In this document: in pieces, positions 42,423 to 51,216 of the stretch
Layout of the letters: each line of letters opens with the position of its first letter
How positions within the stretch are numbered: position 1 is the first letter of the stretch
Source of the DNA: WTJH01 sp049889695
GTDB taxonomy: Bacteria > Bacteroidota > Bacteroidia > Flavobacteriales > Flavobacteriaceae
DNA: 64,000 nt
Direction of reading: 5' to 3'
NCBI GenBank assembly: GCA_049889695.1
Contig: JBMHCX010000009.1
Span: forward strand, 124,001 to 188,000
The notes under the pieces: model-generated
The model's database searches: none
The model's input: only the letters and a program-made list of their open reading frames with translations
Told to the model about the DNA's origin: nothing
Position numbers and translations under genes: made by a program

Positions 42423-43790
42423 TTAGTCTACTTTTTTCAGCCAATTATTCTCAAAATCACACACCTGATAATCGGTATTTAAGCTGATATAGGTCGATTC
42501 TATCTTATCCTTCATCCATTGTTGAATGACCCGTAATTGTTTGTCTTTAAGAGCCAGTTCTTTGATTTTGACATAATCCTTGGAGAAATCTGCCAAGTGT
42601 TCCTCAAAGCGGTTAGACACTTTTAGAATCTTATATTTTTGGCCACCATTCTCGTCCTGGTCTAATATAGGAACTGTAATTTCGTTATCCTTCAAATTTC
42701 GCACTTGAGAATAGAGGACCGGGTCCATCTTTGTCAATTCAAAGTGGGTATCGCCCGTGGTCGGATTAATCAGTACTCCTCCGTTAAAACGGGTTTCTTT
42801 TTCATCAGAAAATTCACGAGCAGCCTCCTCAAAGGAAATTTCCTCGTCCATAATCCTTTGGCGGATAGTGGTGAGTTTTTCTTTGGCGGCGGTTAACTGA
42901 CTGGCATCTACCTTTGGTATCAGCAAGATGTGTCGAACATCAATTTCCTGCCCTCTTATTTTATCGACCATCAATATATGCCATCCGAAATCGGTTCGGA
43001 AGGGTTCAGAAATTTCTCCTTCCTCTAAACGGAAAGCCATGTCTCTAAACTCCTTCACCATTCGAGGTTGCTTACGGTTCAAGGTATATTTTCCCCCTTT
43101 GGATCGCGAGCCTGGATCTTGCGAGTATAAAATCGCCTTAGAGGCAAAGCTAGATCCTCTTTCCAATACATCTGCTTTGAATTGCTTTAATCGATCGATT
43201 ATCCGTTGGGTTTCTTCTTCTGTTACTTCAGGTGCTACGACGATTTGGGCAATTTCCAATTCGGTTCCAAATGTGGGCAATTCTGAAGCTGGAATTTTCT
43301 CAAAAAATTCGCGTACTTCTTCTGGGGTTACTTCTACTTTTTCGATGACCTGGGCCTGCATCATTTGCGACAATCGCTGCGTCTTATTGATTTCGAACAA
43401 CTCTGCTCTGAACGTCTGCTCATCGGGTTGGTTGTAAAAGTCCAGTACTTTCTCCATGGAGCCCACCTGCTGAATGAAATAGTCGATCGTTTGGTCTACA
43501 TAACCTTTGATTTCTGCATCACTCAACTCTAGACTATCTTGAATGGCATGATGAGCATAGAGCTTCTCTTCCATTAACTTTCCCAACAACTGACATCTAC
43601 TGACTCCTTTGGTGGTCATCCCTTGCGCTTCCATCTCCATTTTCATTTTGGAAATATCCGAATCAAGTATGATGTAGTCGCCCACAACAGAACTCACCCC
43701 GTCAATTTTGAGGCGATTATTTTGCTGAACGGACTGTGCTTGAAGGGTCGCCATTCCAAAAAGGAAAAAAAGCGTCCATAAATTATTCAT
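42423..43790 (-). CDS. SurA-like periplasmic peptidyl-prolyl isomerase (two parvulin domains)
   Basis: A 455-aa periplasmic chaperone. The open frame reaches 43889, but the ATG at 43790 (MNNLWTLFFLFGMATLQAQ) gives a clean signal peptide. A SurA-N-like helical region (residues about 30-190) is followed by two parvulin repeats, each with the G-G-x-L/Y and F..A..Y-type pattern (SFASKAILYSQDPGSRSKGGKY, then SFEEAAREFSDEKETRFNGGVL). It should help outer-membrane protein folding. Overlaps the stop of the upstream lipoprotein gene by 8 bases. Confidence 0.9.
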   Translation of the reverse strand: MNNLWTLFFLFGMATLQAQSVQQNNRLKIDGVSSVVGDYIILDSDISKMKMEMEAQGMTTKGVSRCQLLGKLMEEKLYAHHAIQDSLELSDAEIKGYVDQTIDYFIQQVGSMEKVLDFYNQPDEQTFRAELFEINKTQRLSQMMQAQVIEKVEVTPEEVREFFEKIPASELPTFGTELEIAQIVVAPEVTEEETQRIIDRLKQFKADVLERGSSFASKAILYSQDPGSRSKGGKYTLNRKQPRMVKEFRDMAFRLEEGEISEPFRTDFGWHILMVDKIRGQEIDVRHILLIPKVDASQLTAAKEKLTTIRQRIMDEEISFEEAAREFSDEKETRFNGGVLINPTTGDTHFELTKMDPVLYSQVRNLKDNEITVPILDQDENGGQKYKILKVSNRFEEHLADFSKDYVKIKELALKDKQLRVIQQWMKDKIESTYISLNTDYQVCDFENNWLKKVD

Positions 43791-44667
43791 AGATCTCAAA
43801 GGTTTTATTTTTAAGGGCATCTTGCAAAAATTGTAATTCAAAATCTTTTTGTTGTTGTACACGTTGCTGGTTGTTGAGTATGTTTTCAATTGTCGGCTTT
43901 AGATAAGCTAGTGGAGCACGATCGCCGATTTTTTTATAATCGACCACGAAATTCAAATATACGTGTAGACTATCTTTCGTTTCAAAAAATTGTGATTTTT
44001 TTGACAACTGTTGTTTCAGTTGAAGTAAAACGAGTGAATCGGAAATATTCCTTCTTGAAAACTCGACCCAGACACTATCGTTCAGCTGGGAATAGTCGAA
44101 CTGATAGTGAAGAGAATCCAAATATTGTTGATCATCTGCCTGAAACCGGATAAAGTGATCTCGGATTTGCTCGAAATCCGGGTGAGTGTGCATCAGTCGT
44201 ATGCTTCGATATTTGATTAGAGGCGACTGCAAACGGAAATTTCTTTTGTTTTCCTGATAATAGGCTTGCAAACTAGAGTCCGACAAGGGCCGATTGGATT
44301 TTTGTTGCAGTAATTCTTCTTTGTAGGTACTCGCAAATAGTTCAGCTCTGTAGCTTTGGATTTGGTTTTCAAGCTCAGTTTGTTGCACATCGCTCAGGTT
44401 AATGCGCGCTTGTTGGTAGAGCAGCTGTTGACGACCCCAGCGATTGATGTAATCCCGCATCCAGAGAATGCTGTCCTGAGGCGATTTTCGTGCAGGAGGT
44501 AAGCCCGGTAAGTCAGACAAGTACAGGTATTCATTCCCGACTCGGGCTAATAATACATCTTCTTGTGTAAGTGGAAACTGTTTACACTGCCAAAAGCTAA
44601 GCAGTACAAAAAATATATACCCAGTTGGTAAGAAATAGCGGTAAAAAGGGGGTCTCTTCAACATCAT
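43783..44667 (-). CDS. Lipoprotein, SurA-N-like, no recognisable isomerase domain
   Basis: A 294-aa lipoprotein: signal segment ending FVLLSFWQC (Cys28 as lipobox cysteine), then a charged, helical region with NRWGRQQLLYQQARINLSD, similar to the chaperone N-domains of PpiC-type proteins. I see no parvulin signature, so it may be a non-catalytic partner of the isomerase encoded directly downstream, with which it overlaps by 8 bases. Start: ATGATG at 44667/44664, either usable. Confidence 0.75.
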   Translation of the reverse strand: MMLKRPPFYRYFLPTGYIFFVLLSFWQCKQFPLTQEDVLLARVGNEYLYLSDLPGLPPARKSPQDSILWMRDYINRWGRQQLLYQQARINLSDVQQTELENQIQSYRAELFASTYKEELLQQKSNRPLSDSSLQAYYQENKRNFRLQSPLIKYRSIRLMHTHPDFEQIRDHFIRFQADDQQYLDSLHYQFDYSQLNDSVWVEFSRRNISDSLVLLQLKQQLSKKSQFFETKDSLHVYLNFVVDYKKIGDRAPLAYLKPTIENILNNQQRVQQQKDFELQFLQDALKNKTFEIYE

Positions 44668-44814
44668 AATAACGCAACGTAATAAGTCAAAAATATTGTG
44701 TTAGTTATCAACAATTTCACGTATTTATTTTAATAAAATTTATAACTAACTGAAAAACAGTTAGTTTAAATGTTAATATTTTTTTAAAAATTCAAATTTA
44801 TTTGTAATTTTGTC

Positions 44815-45150
44815 ATGAAGATGAGAAACAACATACGTAACTATATTACTATAGGTATCCTTTTCCTAGGATCTTTTTGTTTTGCAGGGACTGATATGTC
44901 TAGCAATTCAGCCGTGGCACTCCAATTGGAGGATGTGCATGTTGTTTATAAATATAAACAGCTCATTCTTCAAGGTTGTCCCGAACAAGGTAAGCTAGAG
45001 ATCTTCAGCATCATCGGTAATCCGATTTACAGTTGTGACTTGGCTCAACTAAAAGGAAGCACAGTTCCTTTTGAACTGGAAAACAACAATATGTATATTG
45101 TCCGCATTTCCATCGGACAAAAATCAAAGACCTTTAAAATTATTGCTTAG
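44815..45150 (+). CDS. Small secreted protein resembling a lone T9SS type A sorting domain
   Basis: A 111-aa protein: signal peptide (YITIGILFLGSFCFAG), about 20 residues of linker, then KLEIFSIIGNPIYS...NMYIVRISIG...KTFKIIA. That is the pattern of the C-terminal domain that routes cargo to the type IX secretion system (L-x-V-x-N/S-x-x-G, then Y-x-V-x-I, then K-x-x-I/V). No cargo domain lies between signal and sorting domain. A TAATTTTG promoter box at 44805-44812 touches the start, so translation may begin at the second ATG (44821) on a leaderless mRNA. Function unknown. Confidence 0.7.
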   Translation: MKMRNNIRNYITIGILFLGSFCFAGTDMSSNSAVALQLEDVHVVYKYKQLILQGCPEQGKLEIFSIIGNPIYSCDLAQLKGSTVPFELENNNMYIVRISIGQKSKTFKIIA

Positions 45151-45159
45151 TGCAATTTC

Positions 45160-46629
45160 CTAGCTGGGGCTATAATTAGGCGCCTGCTTGGTTATACTTA
45201 CATTGTGTGGATGGCTTTCACGAATTCCAGCAGCAGTAATCTGTACAAACTGAGCATTATCTTGTAGATCAGCTATCGTTGCAGCACCACAATATCCCAT
45301 TCCTGCACGTAGACCCCCAACAAACTGATGGATACTTTCATTTAAATCTCCTTTGTAAGGAACTCTACCGACAATCCCTTCAGGGACCAACTTCTTTAAG
45401 TCGTCTTCCACATCTTGGAAATAACGATCGCTACTTCCCTTCTTCATGGCTTCAACAGAGCCCATCCCCCGATAGGTTTTAAATTTTCGACCCTCAAAAA
45501 TAACGGTCTCTCCAGGCGATTCTTTAGTTCCTGCTAATAAGGAACCTAACATAACAGCATCTGCACCTGCGGCTAATGCCTTGGAGATATCGCCAGTAAA
45601 GCGAATTCCTCCATCGGCAATTACTGGAACGCCAGAGCCCTTAATGGCTTTAGACACCTCTAGTACCGCTGAAAGCTGAGGAAAACCTACGCCTGCAATA
45701 ACACGTGTAGTACAGATCGATCCTGGACCAATACCAACCTTTACAGCATCGGCTCCATTGTCCACTAAATATTTTGCTGCGTCGGCTGTTGCAATATTTC
45801 CAACAACGACGTCTAATTCGTTAAATTCCGATTTGATTTCTTTTAATACATTGGCCACTCCTTGGGTATGCCCATGGGCCGTATCGACAATAATGGCATC
45901 TACCCCCGATTGCACGAGTGCTGTAACTCTTTCCAAAACATCGGCCGTTACCCCGACGGCAGCAGCGACCCGTAAACGACCATATCCATCCTTGTTGGCA
46001 ATTGGCTTTTTGGTTTGTTTTGTTATATCCCTAAACGTAATCAGGCCAACCAATTTTTGTTCTTGGTCGAGCACTGGAAGTTTTTCGATTTTATGTTGTT
46101 GTAATATTTGCTCCGCATCCGACAAAGAAACCCCTTGATTTACGGTGATCAGATTCTCAGTAGTCATCACTTCAGTAATCGGTCGATTTTGATCTCTCTC
46201 AAAGCGCAAATCTCTGTTGGTGACAATTCCTGCAAGAGTACCATTTTCGTGTACAATAGGGATCCCACCGATCTTGTGTTGAGCCATGCTCTGCTGGGCA
46301 TCGCCTACCTTGGCGCTTAAAGGAAGAATCACAGGGTCTAATATCATCCCTGATTCTGCACGCTTAACACGACGTACTTGATTCGCCTGAGCCTGGATAG
46401 ACATATTCTTATGCAAAACGCCAATACCGCCCTCACGTGCCATGGCAATGGCCATACTACTCTCGGTTACCGTGTCCATCGCTGCAGACACTATAGGAGT
46501 ATTCAGCGAGATGTTTCTACTGAATTGAGTTTGAATTTTAACTTCACGCGGAAGAATCTGAGAATAGGCCGGTACTAAAAGGACGTCGTCGTATGTAAGA
46601 CCGGTACCGATAATTTTGGGTGATGACAT
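45160..46629 (-). CDS. guaB: Inosine-5'-monophosphate dehydrogenase
   Basis: NAD-dependent oxidation of IMP to XMP, the committed step to GMP. It has 489 aa. The barrel is interrupted by a CBS pair (about residues 93-205: IVHENGTLAGIVTNRDLRFE and VLDQEQKLVGLITFRDI). The catalytic Cys is in GIGPGSICTTRVIAGVG and the flap has RGMGS. The gene is on its own, 9 bases from the convergent small secreted protein. Its start region carries a perfect palindrome described separately. Confidence 0.97.
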   Translation of the reverse strand: MSSPKIIGTGLTYDDVLLVPAYSQILPREVKIQTQFSRNISLNTPIVSAAMDTVTESSMAIAMAREGGIGVLHKNMSIQAQANQVRRVKRAESGMILDPVILPLSAKVGDAQQSMAQHKIGGIPIVHENGTLAGIVTNRDLRFERDQNRPITEVMTTENLITVNQGVSLSDAEQILQQHKIEKLPVLDQEQKLVGLITFRDITKQTKKPIANKDGYGRLRVAAAVGVTADVLERVTALVQSGVDAIIVDTAHGHTQGVANVLKEIKSEFNELDVVVGNIATADAAKYLVDNGADAVKVGIGPGSICTTRVIAGVGFPQLSAVLEVSKAIKGSGVPVIADGGIRFTGDISKALAAGADAVMLGSLLAGTKESPGETVIFEGRKFKTYRGMGSVEAMKKGSSDRYFQDVEDDLKKLVPEGIVGRVPYKGDLNESIHQFVGGLRAGMGYCGAATIADLQDNAQFVQITAAGIRESHPHNVSITKQAPNYSPS

Positions 46630-46630
46630 G

Positions 46631-46654
46631 ATGCAATTAAGCGTTTAATTGCAT
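46631..46654. promoter_or_regulatory. Perfect 10-bp palindrome at the guaB start (candidate operator)
   Basis: Arms ATGCAATTAA and TTAATTGCAT with a 4-base centre GCGT. On the minus strand it begins right behind the -7 box and ends one base before the guaB ATG, so it fills almost the whole leader. It may be a repressor site or an RNA hairpin that hides the start codon. Confidence 0.55.
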
Positions 46655-46655
46655 G

Positions 46656-46663
46656 CAAATATA
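46656..46663 (-). promoter_or_regulatory. Candidate -7 promoter box for guaB
   Basis: On the minus strand TATATTTG, matching TAnnTTTG, 26 bases before the guaB ATG. The predicted start of transcription falls inside the palindrome. A -33 element is not clear. Confidence 0.55.
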
Positions 46664-46798
46664 CTAATAATTTCGGGCATTTTGGGATTTTTACGGCAAG
46701 TATAGTGGCACTGAAAAAAACCAAAGATTTCTGAATCGTCTGATTGTCTAATATTTGTTAACTTCTGATCGGAAACTCAAATCCTTTACCTACTCGCT

Positions 46799-47692
46799 AT
46801 GAAAATGAAAATACAGCTGCTACACATCTGCTATCTTTTAGGCGGATTAGCCTCGTTTTGGTTAAACGCTCAACAAATCAATTATCAGCAACTGACGGAA
46901 AACACCTATTCCCTCAGTGGAAAAGGAGGTAATATTGGTGTTTTCATCAGTGATGACGTCGTGTATGTGATCGACAGCCAGTTTGCTGACATGAGCCCAT
47001 CAATTCTGCAGACGATCGCATCATTCACCACTAAACCGATTCGCTTTTTAATCAATACTCATTGGCATGGAGATCATGTGGGTGGAAATAGCAATTTTGC
47101 AGCAATAGGAAGCAGTATAATTGCGCATCAAAATGTTTATAAGCGATTGTTAAACAGACATTTTGACTCTTTGGGAAAACCCAAAGGCGCCTTGCAAAAA
47201 AATATTCTCCCTAAAATCACTTTCACCCACCAACTGGAATTGCAAGCCGATATCAACCGTCCTATTCTGATTTTTCATGTGGAAAATGCACATACAGATG
47301 GCGATTCAATCCTCTATTCTTCAGCAGATAATGTATTACACATGGGCGATGTTTTCTTTAACGGCCGCTACCCGTACATAGACATTTCCTCTGGAGGATC
47401 GATAGATGGGATGATTCAGGGCATCAATAGAGCTCTTGTCTTGTGCGATGATGCGACCGTAATCATTCCCGGTCATGGCCCAATTGGAACACCCTCCGAT
47501 CTAAAAGAACACAGAAATATGTTGGTAAAGATCCGCAAGCGTATTTTCAACGCTATTCAGGAGGGAAAAACCCTTTCGGAAACCCAAGACTTATCCCCTA
47601 CCAAGGAGTGGGATCAGACTCATGGACAACATTTCATCCAAGCAGATCAGCTGGTCGGTGCTATCTACAAAAGCTTACAGTCCTCTCTTTAA
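46799..47692 (+). CDS. Secreted MBL-fold metallo-hydrolase
   Basis: A 297-aa metallo-beta-lactamase-fold protein with a signal peptide (residues 1-24, ending LNAQ). The zinc motif is THWHGDHVGG (H88, H90, D92, H93), with further ligands in AHTDGDS, HMGDVFF and the C-terminal IPGHGP. The overall pattern is close to the B1-like and quinoprotein-related secreted MBL proteins; lactamase activity is possible but not implied. It overlaps the convergent lyase gene by 4 bases. Confidence 0.85.
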   Translation: MKMKIQLLHICYLLGGLASFWLNAQQINYQQLTENTYSLSGKGGNIGVFISDDVVYVIDSQFADMSPSILQTIASFTTKPIRFLINTHWHGDHVGGNSNFAAIGSSIIAHQNVYKRLLNRHFDSLGKPKGALQKNILPKITFTHQLELQADINRPILIFHVENAHTDGDSILYSSADNVLHMGDVFFNGRYPYIDISSGGSIDGMIQGINRALVLCDDATVIIPGHGPIGTPSDLKEHRNMLVKIRKRIFNAIQEGKTLSETQDLSPTKEWDQTHGQHFIQADQLVGAIYKSLQSSL

Positions 47693-48594
47693 ATGGGCTT
47701 TTGAGGGGGTTCTCCGTAGGTGTCAAAAATAGTTTTAGCCTTGTTAATGGCCGTTTCTAGTGCTAAAGCATTAAGTCCGTGGGGTATTTTTTCTCGATTA
47801 CAATAGGACAATAAGTGTTCAGTAGGCATGTTCCCGATCAATTGGTCGTGTGCCATGGGACAGCCTCCATACCCCAAGAGTGCGCCATCCATCCGACGGC
47901 ACCCGGCCCGATAGGCAGCGTGAATTTTAGCGTAACTTTGGGTCGGATGTGTATGTAGATGTACGCCCACCTCCATCGGAAGGTCCTGGGCGTAGACATG
48001 TTCTAATAGTTCAGAGATTAAGTCGGAACTGGCCTGACCAACCGTATCTGATAGCGATACACAGCTTACTCCCCAGTCTGCCATTTGTTGGATCCATTCA
48101 AAAACAAGTGCAGGGCTCCAGGGATCGCCATAGGGGTTTCCAAACCCCATGGAGAGGTAGACTACTAACTTCTTCCCTACTCCTTCTACAATTTGAATAA
48201 TCTCCTGTAATAGCAAGCTCGATTCGGCCATACTTCTATGCGTATTACGCATCTGAAAATTTTCAGATATCGAAAAAGGATACCCCAAAATATCTACCTG
48301 CGGATGTGCACAAGCCTCTTCAACCCCTCGGATATTGGCCACGATTGTCAACAATTCAGTAGTGCTATCCGCCCGATCTAGAGCATGCAATACTTCGGCA
48401 GTGTCTGCCATCTGAGGAATAGCCTTAGGTGACACAAAACTGCCACAATCCAATTGGGGAAATCCGACTTTAAGCAGTTGTTGTAGATACGCTATTTTTT
48501 GTTCGGTCGGCACAAATGTACGCAACCCCTGCAAGGCATCTCTAGGGCATTCCACCAGAGTGATGGCCGTTTTCTGAACAGCTTTTTTTTCCAT
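47689..48594 (-). CDS. Hydroxymethylglutaryl-CoA lyase
   Basis: HMGL-like TIM-barrel aldolase of 301 aa that splits HMG-CoA into acetoacetate and acetyl-CoA, typically the end of leucine catabolism. The metal/catalytic start is VECPRDALQG, the pair of metal histidines is in GVHLHTHPTQ, and the catalytic Cys is in GYGGCPMAHDQLIGNMPTE. SLSDTVGQAS is also kept. No other leucine-degradation genes are adjacent. A promoter is not evident in the 86-base divergent spacer on this strand. Confidence 0.88.
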   Translation of the reverse strand: MEKKAVQKTAITLVECPRDALQGLRTFVPTEQKIAYLQQLLKVGFPQLDCGSFVSPKAIPQMADTAEVLHALDRADSTTELLTIVANIRGVEEACAHPQVDILGYPFSISENFQMRNTHRSMAESSLLLQEIIQIVEGVGKKLVVYLSMGFGNPYGDPWSPALVFEWIQQMADWGVSCVSLSDTVGQASSDLISELLEHVYAQDLPMEVGVHLHTHPTQSYAKIHAAYRAGCRRMDGALLGYGGCPMAHDQLIGNMPTEHLLSYCNREKIPHGLNALALETAINKAKTIFDTYGEPPQKPI

Positions 48595-48675
48595 AAGCAG
48601 CCATAAATGTAATCACATTAACGCGTTTGGTCTCTTCAATTTACTGAATTTCAAACGAAACAACTCAAAAGGATT

Positions 48676-48683
48676 TATATTTG
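48676..48683 (+). promoter_or_regulatory. Candidate -7 promoter box for the DUF3050 operon
   Basis: TATATTTG fits TAnnTTTG and ends 18 bases before the ATG at 48702. It overlaps the TTG codon at 48681, which rules that codon out as the translation start. Confidence 0.5.
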
Positions 48684-48701
48684 CGCTTAATCAATGAAAG
48701 A

Positions 48702-49490
48702 ATGATGCTTGAACGCTTTGAAAAAGAACTAGCTCCACTGCGCAACAGCCTTGTGGAACACCCCCTCTACCGACAAATTGATACGATAGGAGCCATTAGA
48801 ATATTGATGGAAGATCATGTTTTTGCGGTTTGGGATTTTATGTCGCTCGTGAAAAAACTCCAAAGAGATCTAAGCTGTACGCAGCTCCCCTGGCTACCGA
48901 CGAAGTCTGCTGCTGCTGGCCGACTGATCAATGAAATCGTTTGGGGAGAAGAAACAGATTTGAATCGGCACGGCCAAGTGCAAAGCCATTTTGAAATGTA
49001 TCGAGATGCCATGAACAACATGGGTGCCGACACAACAGCGATCGATACTTTTTTGGGGAAACTCAGGGAAGGAATGGACATCTATGAGGCCATTGATTCT
49101 TTGGATAAAGCCCCCTACATCAAAGATTTTTTAGCCTTTACTTTTGATGTAATCGCTTCGGACAAAACACATGTGGTCGCAGCTGTTTTTACCTTTGGAC
49201 GAGAAGACCTCATTCCGGATATGTTTGTGGAGATCGTTAAAAACATCCAAAAGGATCAAAACGAAAATTTATTGGATCTGATTTATTATCTTGAACGACA
49301 TATTGAACTTGATGGTGATGAACACGGCCCGATGGCGCTCCAAATGATTGAAAATCTGTGCGGTACAGACCCTGAAAAACTCTATGAGGCCATCAGGGCA
49401 GCACAACAAGCATTGCAAATGCGCATCAATCTTTGGGACGGTATCCTTCAATCCATCAAAACGAAACAACTAATATCAATCGAATCATGA
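48702..49490 (+). CDS. DUF3050 family protein (heme-oxygenase-like fold)
   Basis: A 262-aa protein of the DUF3050 family, all-helical and related in fold to heme oxygenase/TenA-like proteins. The conserved opening ELAPLRNSLVEHPLYRQI, then MEDHVFAVWDFMSLVKKLQ with candidate metal-binding His/Glu, and YLERHIELDGDEHGP (His/Asp/Glu-rich) are seen. Function unknown; the conserved E/H positions hint at a di-metal oxidase, as in other members of this fold. The start is the ATG at 48702 or 48705. Its stop overlaps the peptidase gene by 4 bases. Confidence 0.85.
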   Translation: MMLERFEKELAPLRNSLVEHPLYRQIDTIGAIRILMEDHVFAVWDFMSLVKKLQRDLSCTQLPWLPTKSAAAGRLINEIVWGEETDLNRHGQVQSHFEMYRDAMNNMGADTTAIDTFLGKLREGMDIYEAIDSLDKAPYIKDFLAFTFDVIASDKTHVVAAVFTFGREDLIPDMFVEIVKNIQKDQNENLLDLIYYLERHIELDGDEHGPMALQMIENLCGTDPEKLYEAIRAAQQALQMRINLWDGILQSIKTKQLISIES

Positions 49491-50473
49491 ACAAAACTTT
49501 TTTAGCAGCTCTGTGTGTAACAGGCTTGGCTTTTGGGCAAAAAACTTCTGCCGACTATGCCTCATCTATCACTGAACAAGAGCTGAAAGAACTCCTTTAT
49601 GTCTATGCCTCCGATTATTTTGCTGGGCGCGAAACGGGCACTAAAGGCCAAAAAATTGCGGTAGATTTTCTGCGCGACTTTTACAAAAGACAAGAGATTC
49701 CCGCAGCTGCGGGAACGGAGGATTATTTTCAACCCATGGATCTTAAAATTCGCGGTGAAAAAGTCTCCACTGAAAATGTTGCAGCCATCATAACAGGGAC
49801 CACATTTCCAGAAGAATATATAGTAATTTCCTCTCACTTGGACCACATTGGCATTCGCAATGGGGCCATTAACAATGGAGCCGACGATGATGGATCCGGA
49901 ACTGTGAGTCTTTTAGAAATTGCTGAGGCTTTTCAGCAGGCTGCAAAAGAAGGTAACGGGCCTAAGAGAAGTATTGTTTTTTTACATGTTTCTGGAGAGG
50001 AAAAAGGGCTGCTAGGCTCTAAATTTTATACCAACCAACAACCACTCTACCCCTTGGGGCAAACGGTTGCCAACCTCAATATAGACATGGTGGGACGCCT
50101 TGATCCTAAACGGACAGACAAGGATCCAAAATACATATACCTCATCGGATCGGATAAGCTCAGTCAAGAATTACACGACATTTCAGAAGAAGTGAACAAA
50201 AGGACGGTCAATTTAAAGCTCGATTATACCTATAACGATGAAAACGACCCCAATCGTTTCTACTACCGAAGCGACCATTACAATTTTGCTAAAAACAACA
50301 TTCCGATCATTTTCTATTTTAATGGGACGCATGAAGATTATCATCGGCCAACGGATACACCTGATAAAATCAACTATGACATCTTAAAGTTAAGAGCTGA
50401 ACTAATTTTCCACACAGCGTGGGAATTGGCCAATCGGGATGCGCGCATAGTTGTCGACAAAAAACAAGAATAA
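49487..50473 (+). CDS. Secreted M28 family zinc aminopeptidase
   Basis: A 328-aa M28 metallopeptidase with a signal peptide (NKTFLAALCVTGLAFGQ). The ATG at 49487 is chosen for this and for the ATGA overlap with the preceding gene. Zinc ligands lie in SSHLDHIG (His), NGADDDGSGT (bridging Asp), SGEEKGLLGS (catalytic Glu pair), NIDMVGR (Asp) and a late His in RSDHYNF. It probably trims peptides in the periplasm or outside the cell. Confidence 0.92.
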   Translation: MNKTFLAALCVTGLAFGQKTSADYASSITEQELKELLYVYASDYFAGRETGTKGQKIAVDFLRDFYKRQEIPAAAGTEDYFQPMDLKIRGEKVSTENVAAIITGTTFPEEYIVISSHLDHIGIRNGAINNGADDDGSGTVSLLEIAEAFQQAAKEGNGPKRSIVFLHVSGEEKGLLGSKFYTNQQPLYPLGQTVANLNIDMVGRLDPKRTDKDPKYIYLIGSDKLSQELHDISEEVNKRTVNLKLDYTYNDENDPNRFYYRSDHYNFAKNNIPIIFYFNGTHEDYHRPTDTPDKINYDILKLRAELIFHTAWELANRDARIVVDKKQE

Positions 50474-50491
50474 TCACAAATACCACTCTAC

Positions 50492-51154
50492 ATGAAAACT
50501 AGAATTTTATTTTTTTATTTACTAATTGTGACTGGAACAGTTAGTATGGCTCAGGAATATACTGAGAATGAGGCTGTAGCCGCCGAAGAAAACATGGATA
50601 GCCTTCCCGCTAAAATCAAACGACTTTCTGTCGGAGTAAAAATTGGAGTACCCAATGTAGCCGGCGGATCTGCAGAAGTTGTATTGCCCTTTTTGGATAA
50701 TCGTATAGCTCCCTATGCCGATTTTAGCAGCTTTGATGTTGAAGATGCCGAAACCGAAATTGGTTTGAGCTATAACGAATTTGGCTTGAATGTATACTTT
50801 GGGAAACAAGGAAAAGGACTGTATGCTGCTATTGGTGCAGGAAATCTTTCTACCGATTTGGTCTTTTATGAAACCTTCGAAGAAGATGGTGTTAGCGTTC
50901 GAGGAAAAGGTTCTATTGGTGTAGATATTGCTTCCACCAATCTTAAACTAGGCGTTAAAACAGGTGGACGTATCTATTTCAGATTTGAATTAGGTTATGG
51001 ATTTACGAGCGATGTTCCAACTGAACTATCTGTCCGTTTAGAAGAAATTGGCGGCGATGGCGTTGAAACGGAAGTATTCGACTTTCCCGCAGTTCCAGGT
51101 GTTGGAGAAGGGGGACTTTTGGTCGGGAATATTGGATTCGGGATTTCATTCTAA
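50492..51154 (+). CDS. Outer membrane beta-barrel protein, function unknown
   Basis: A 220-aa protein with a signal peptide (LFFYLLIVTGTVSMAQ), an acidic linker, then strand-rich sequence ending in Phe (NIGFGISF), the usual last residue of outer-membrane barrels. I do not recognise a family. It is 18 bases after the M28 gene and followed by a strong terminator, so it closes the DUF3050-M28 operon. Confidence 0.7.
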   Translation: MKTRILFFYLLIVTGTVSMAQEYTENEAVAAEENMDSLPAKIKRLSVGVKIGVPNVAGGSAEVVLPFLDNRIAPYADFSSFDVEDAETEIGLSYNEFGLNVYFGKQGKGLYAAIGAGNLSTDLVFYETFEEDGVSVRGKGSIGVDIASTNLKLGVKTGGRIYFRFELGYGFTSDVPTELSVRLEEIGGDGVETEVFDFPAVPGVGEGGLLVGNIGFGISF

Positions 51155-51171
51155 GTCCTAAATGAAATATC

Positions 51172-51201
51172 AAAAAACCTCCCATTAGGGAGGTTTTTTT
51201 T
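51172..51201 (+). terminator. Intrinsic terminator after the 50492 gene
   Basis: Stem AAAAAACCTCCC / GGGAGGTTTTTT with loop ATTA, then T. The stem is 12 pairs and the T-tract follows directly. The A-tract on the other side lets it serve the convergent DUF983 gene as well. Confidence 0.9.
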
Positions 51202-51216
51202 GACTTAAATTCTCAT

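Noticed and set aside
42928..43437. 169-codon open frame opposite the SurA-like gene
   Set aside because: Shadow of a real, well-supported gene on the other strand; the translation has no domain or signal that I recognise.
45758..46138. 126-codon open frame opposite guaB
   Set aside because: Antisense shadow within a highly conserved gene; no family resemblance.
48681..48701. TTG start for the DUF3050 protein
   Set aside because: The TTG is part of a TATATTTG promoter box, so it would not be in the mRNA.
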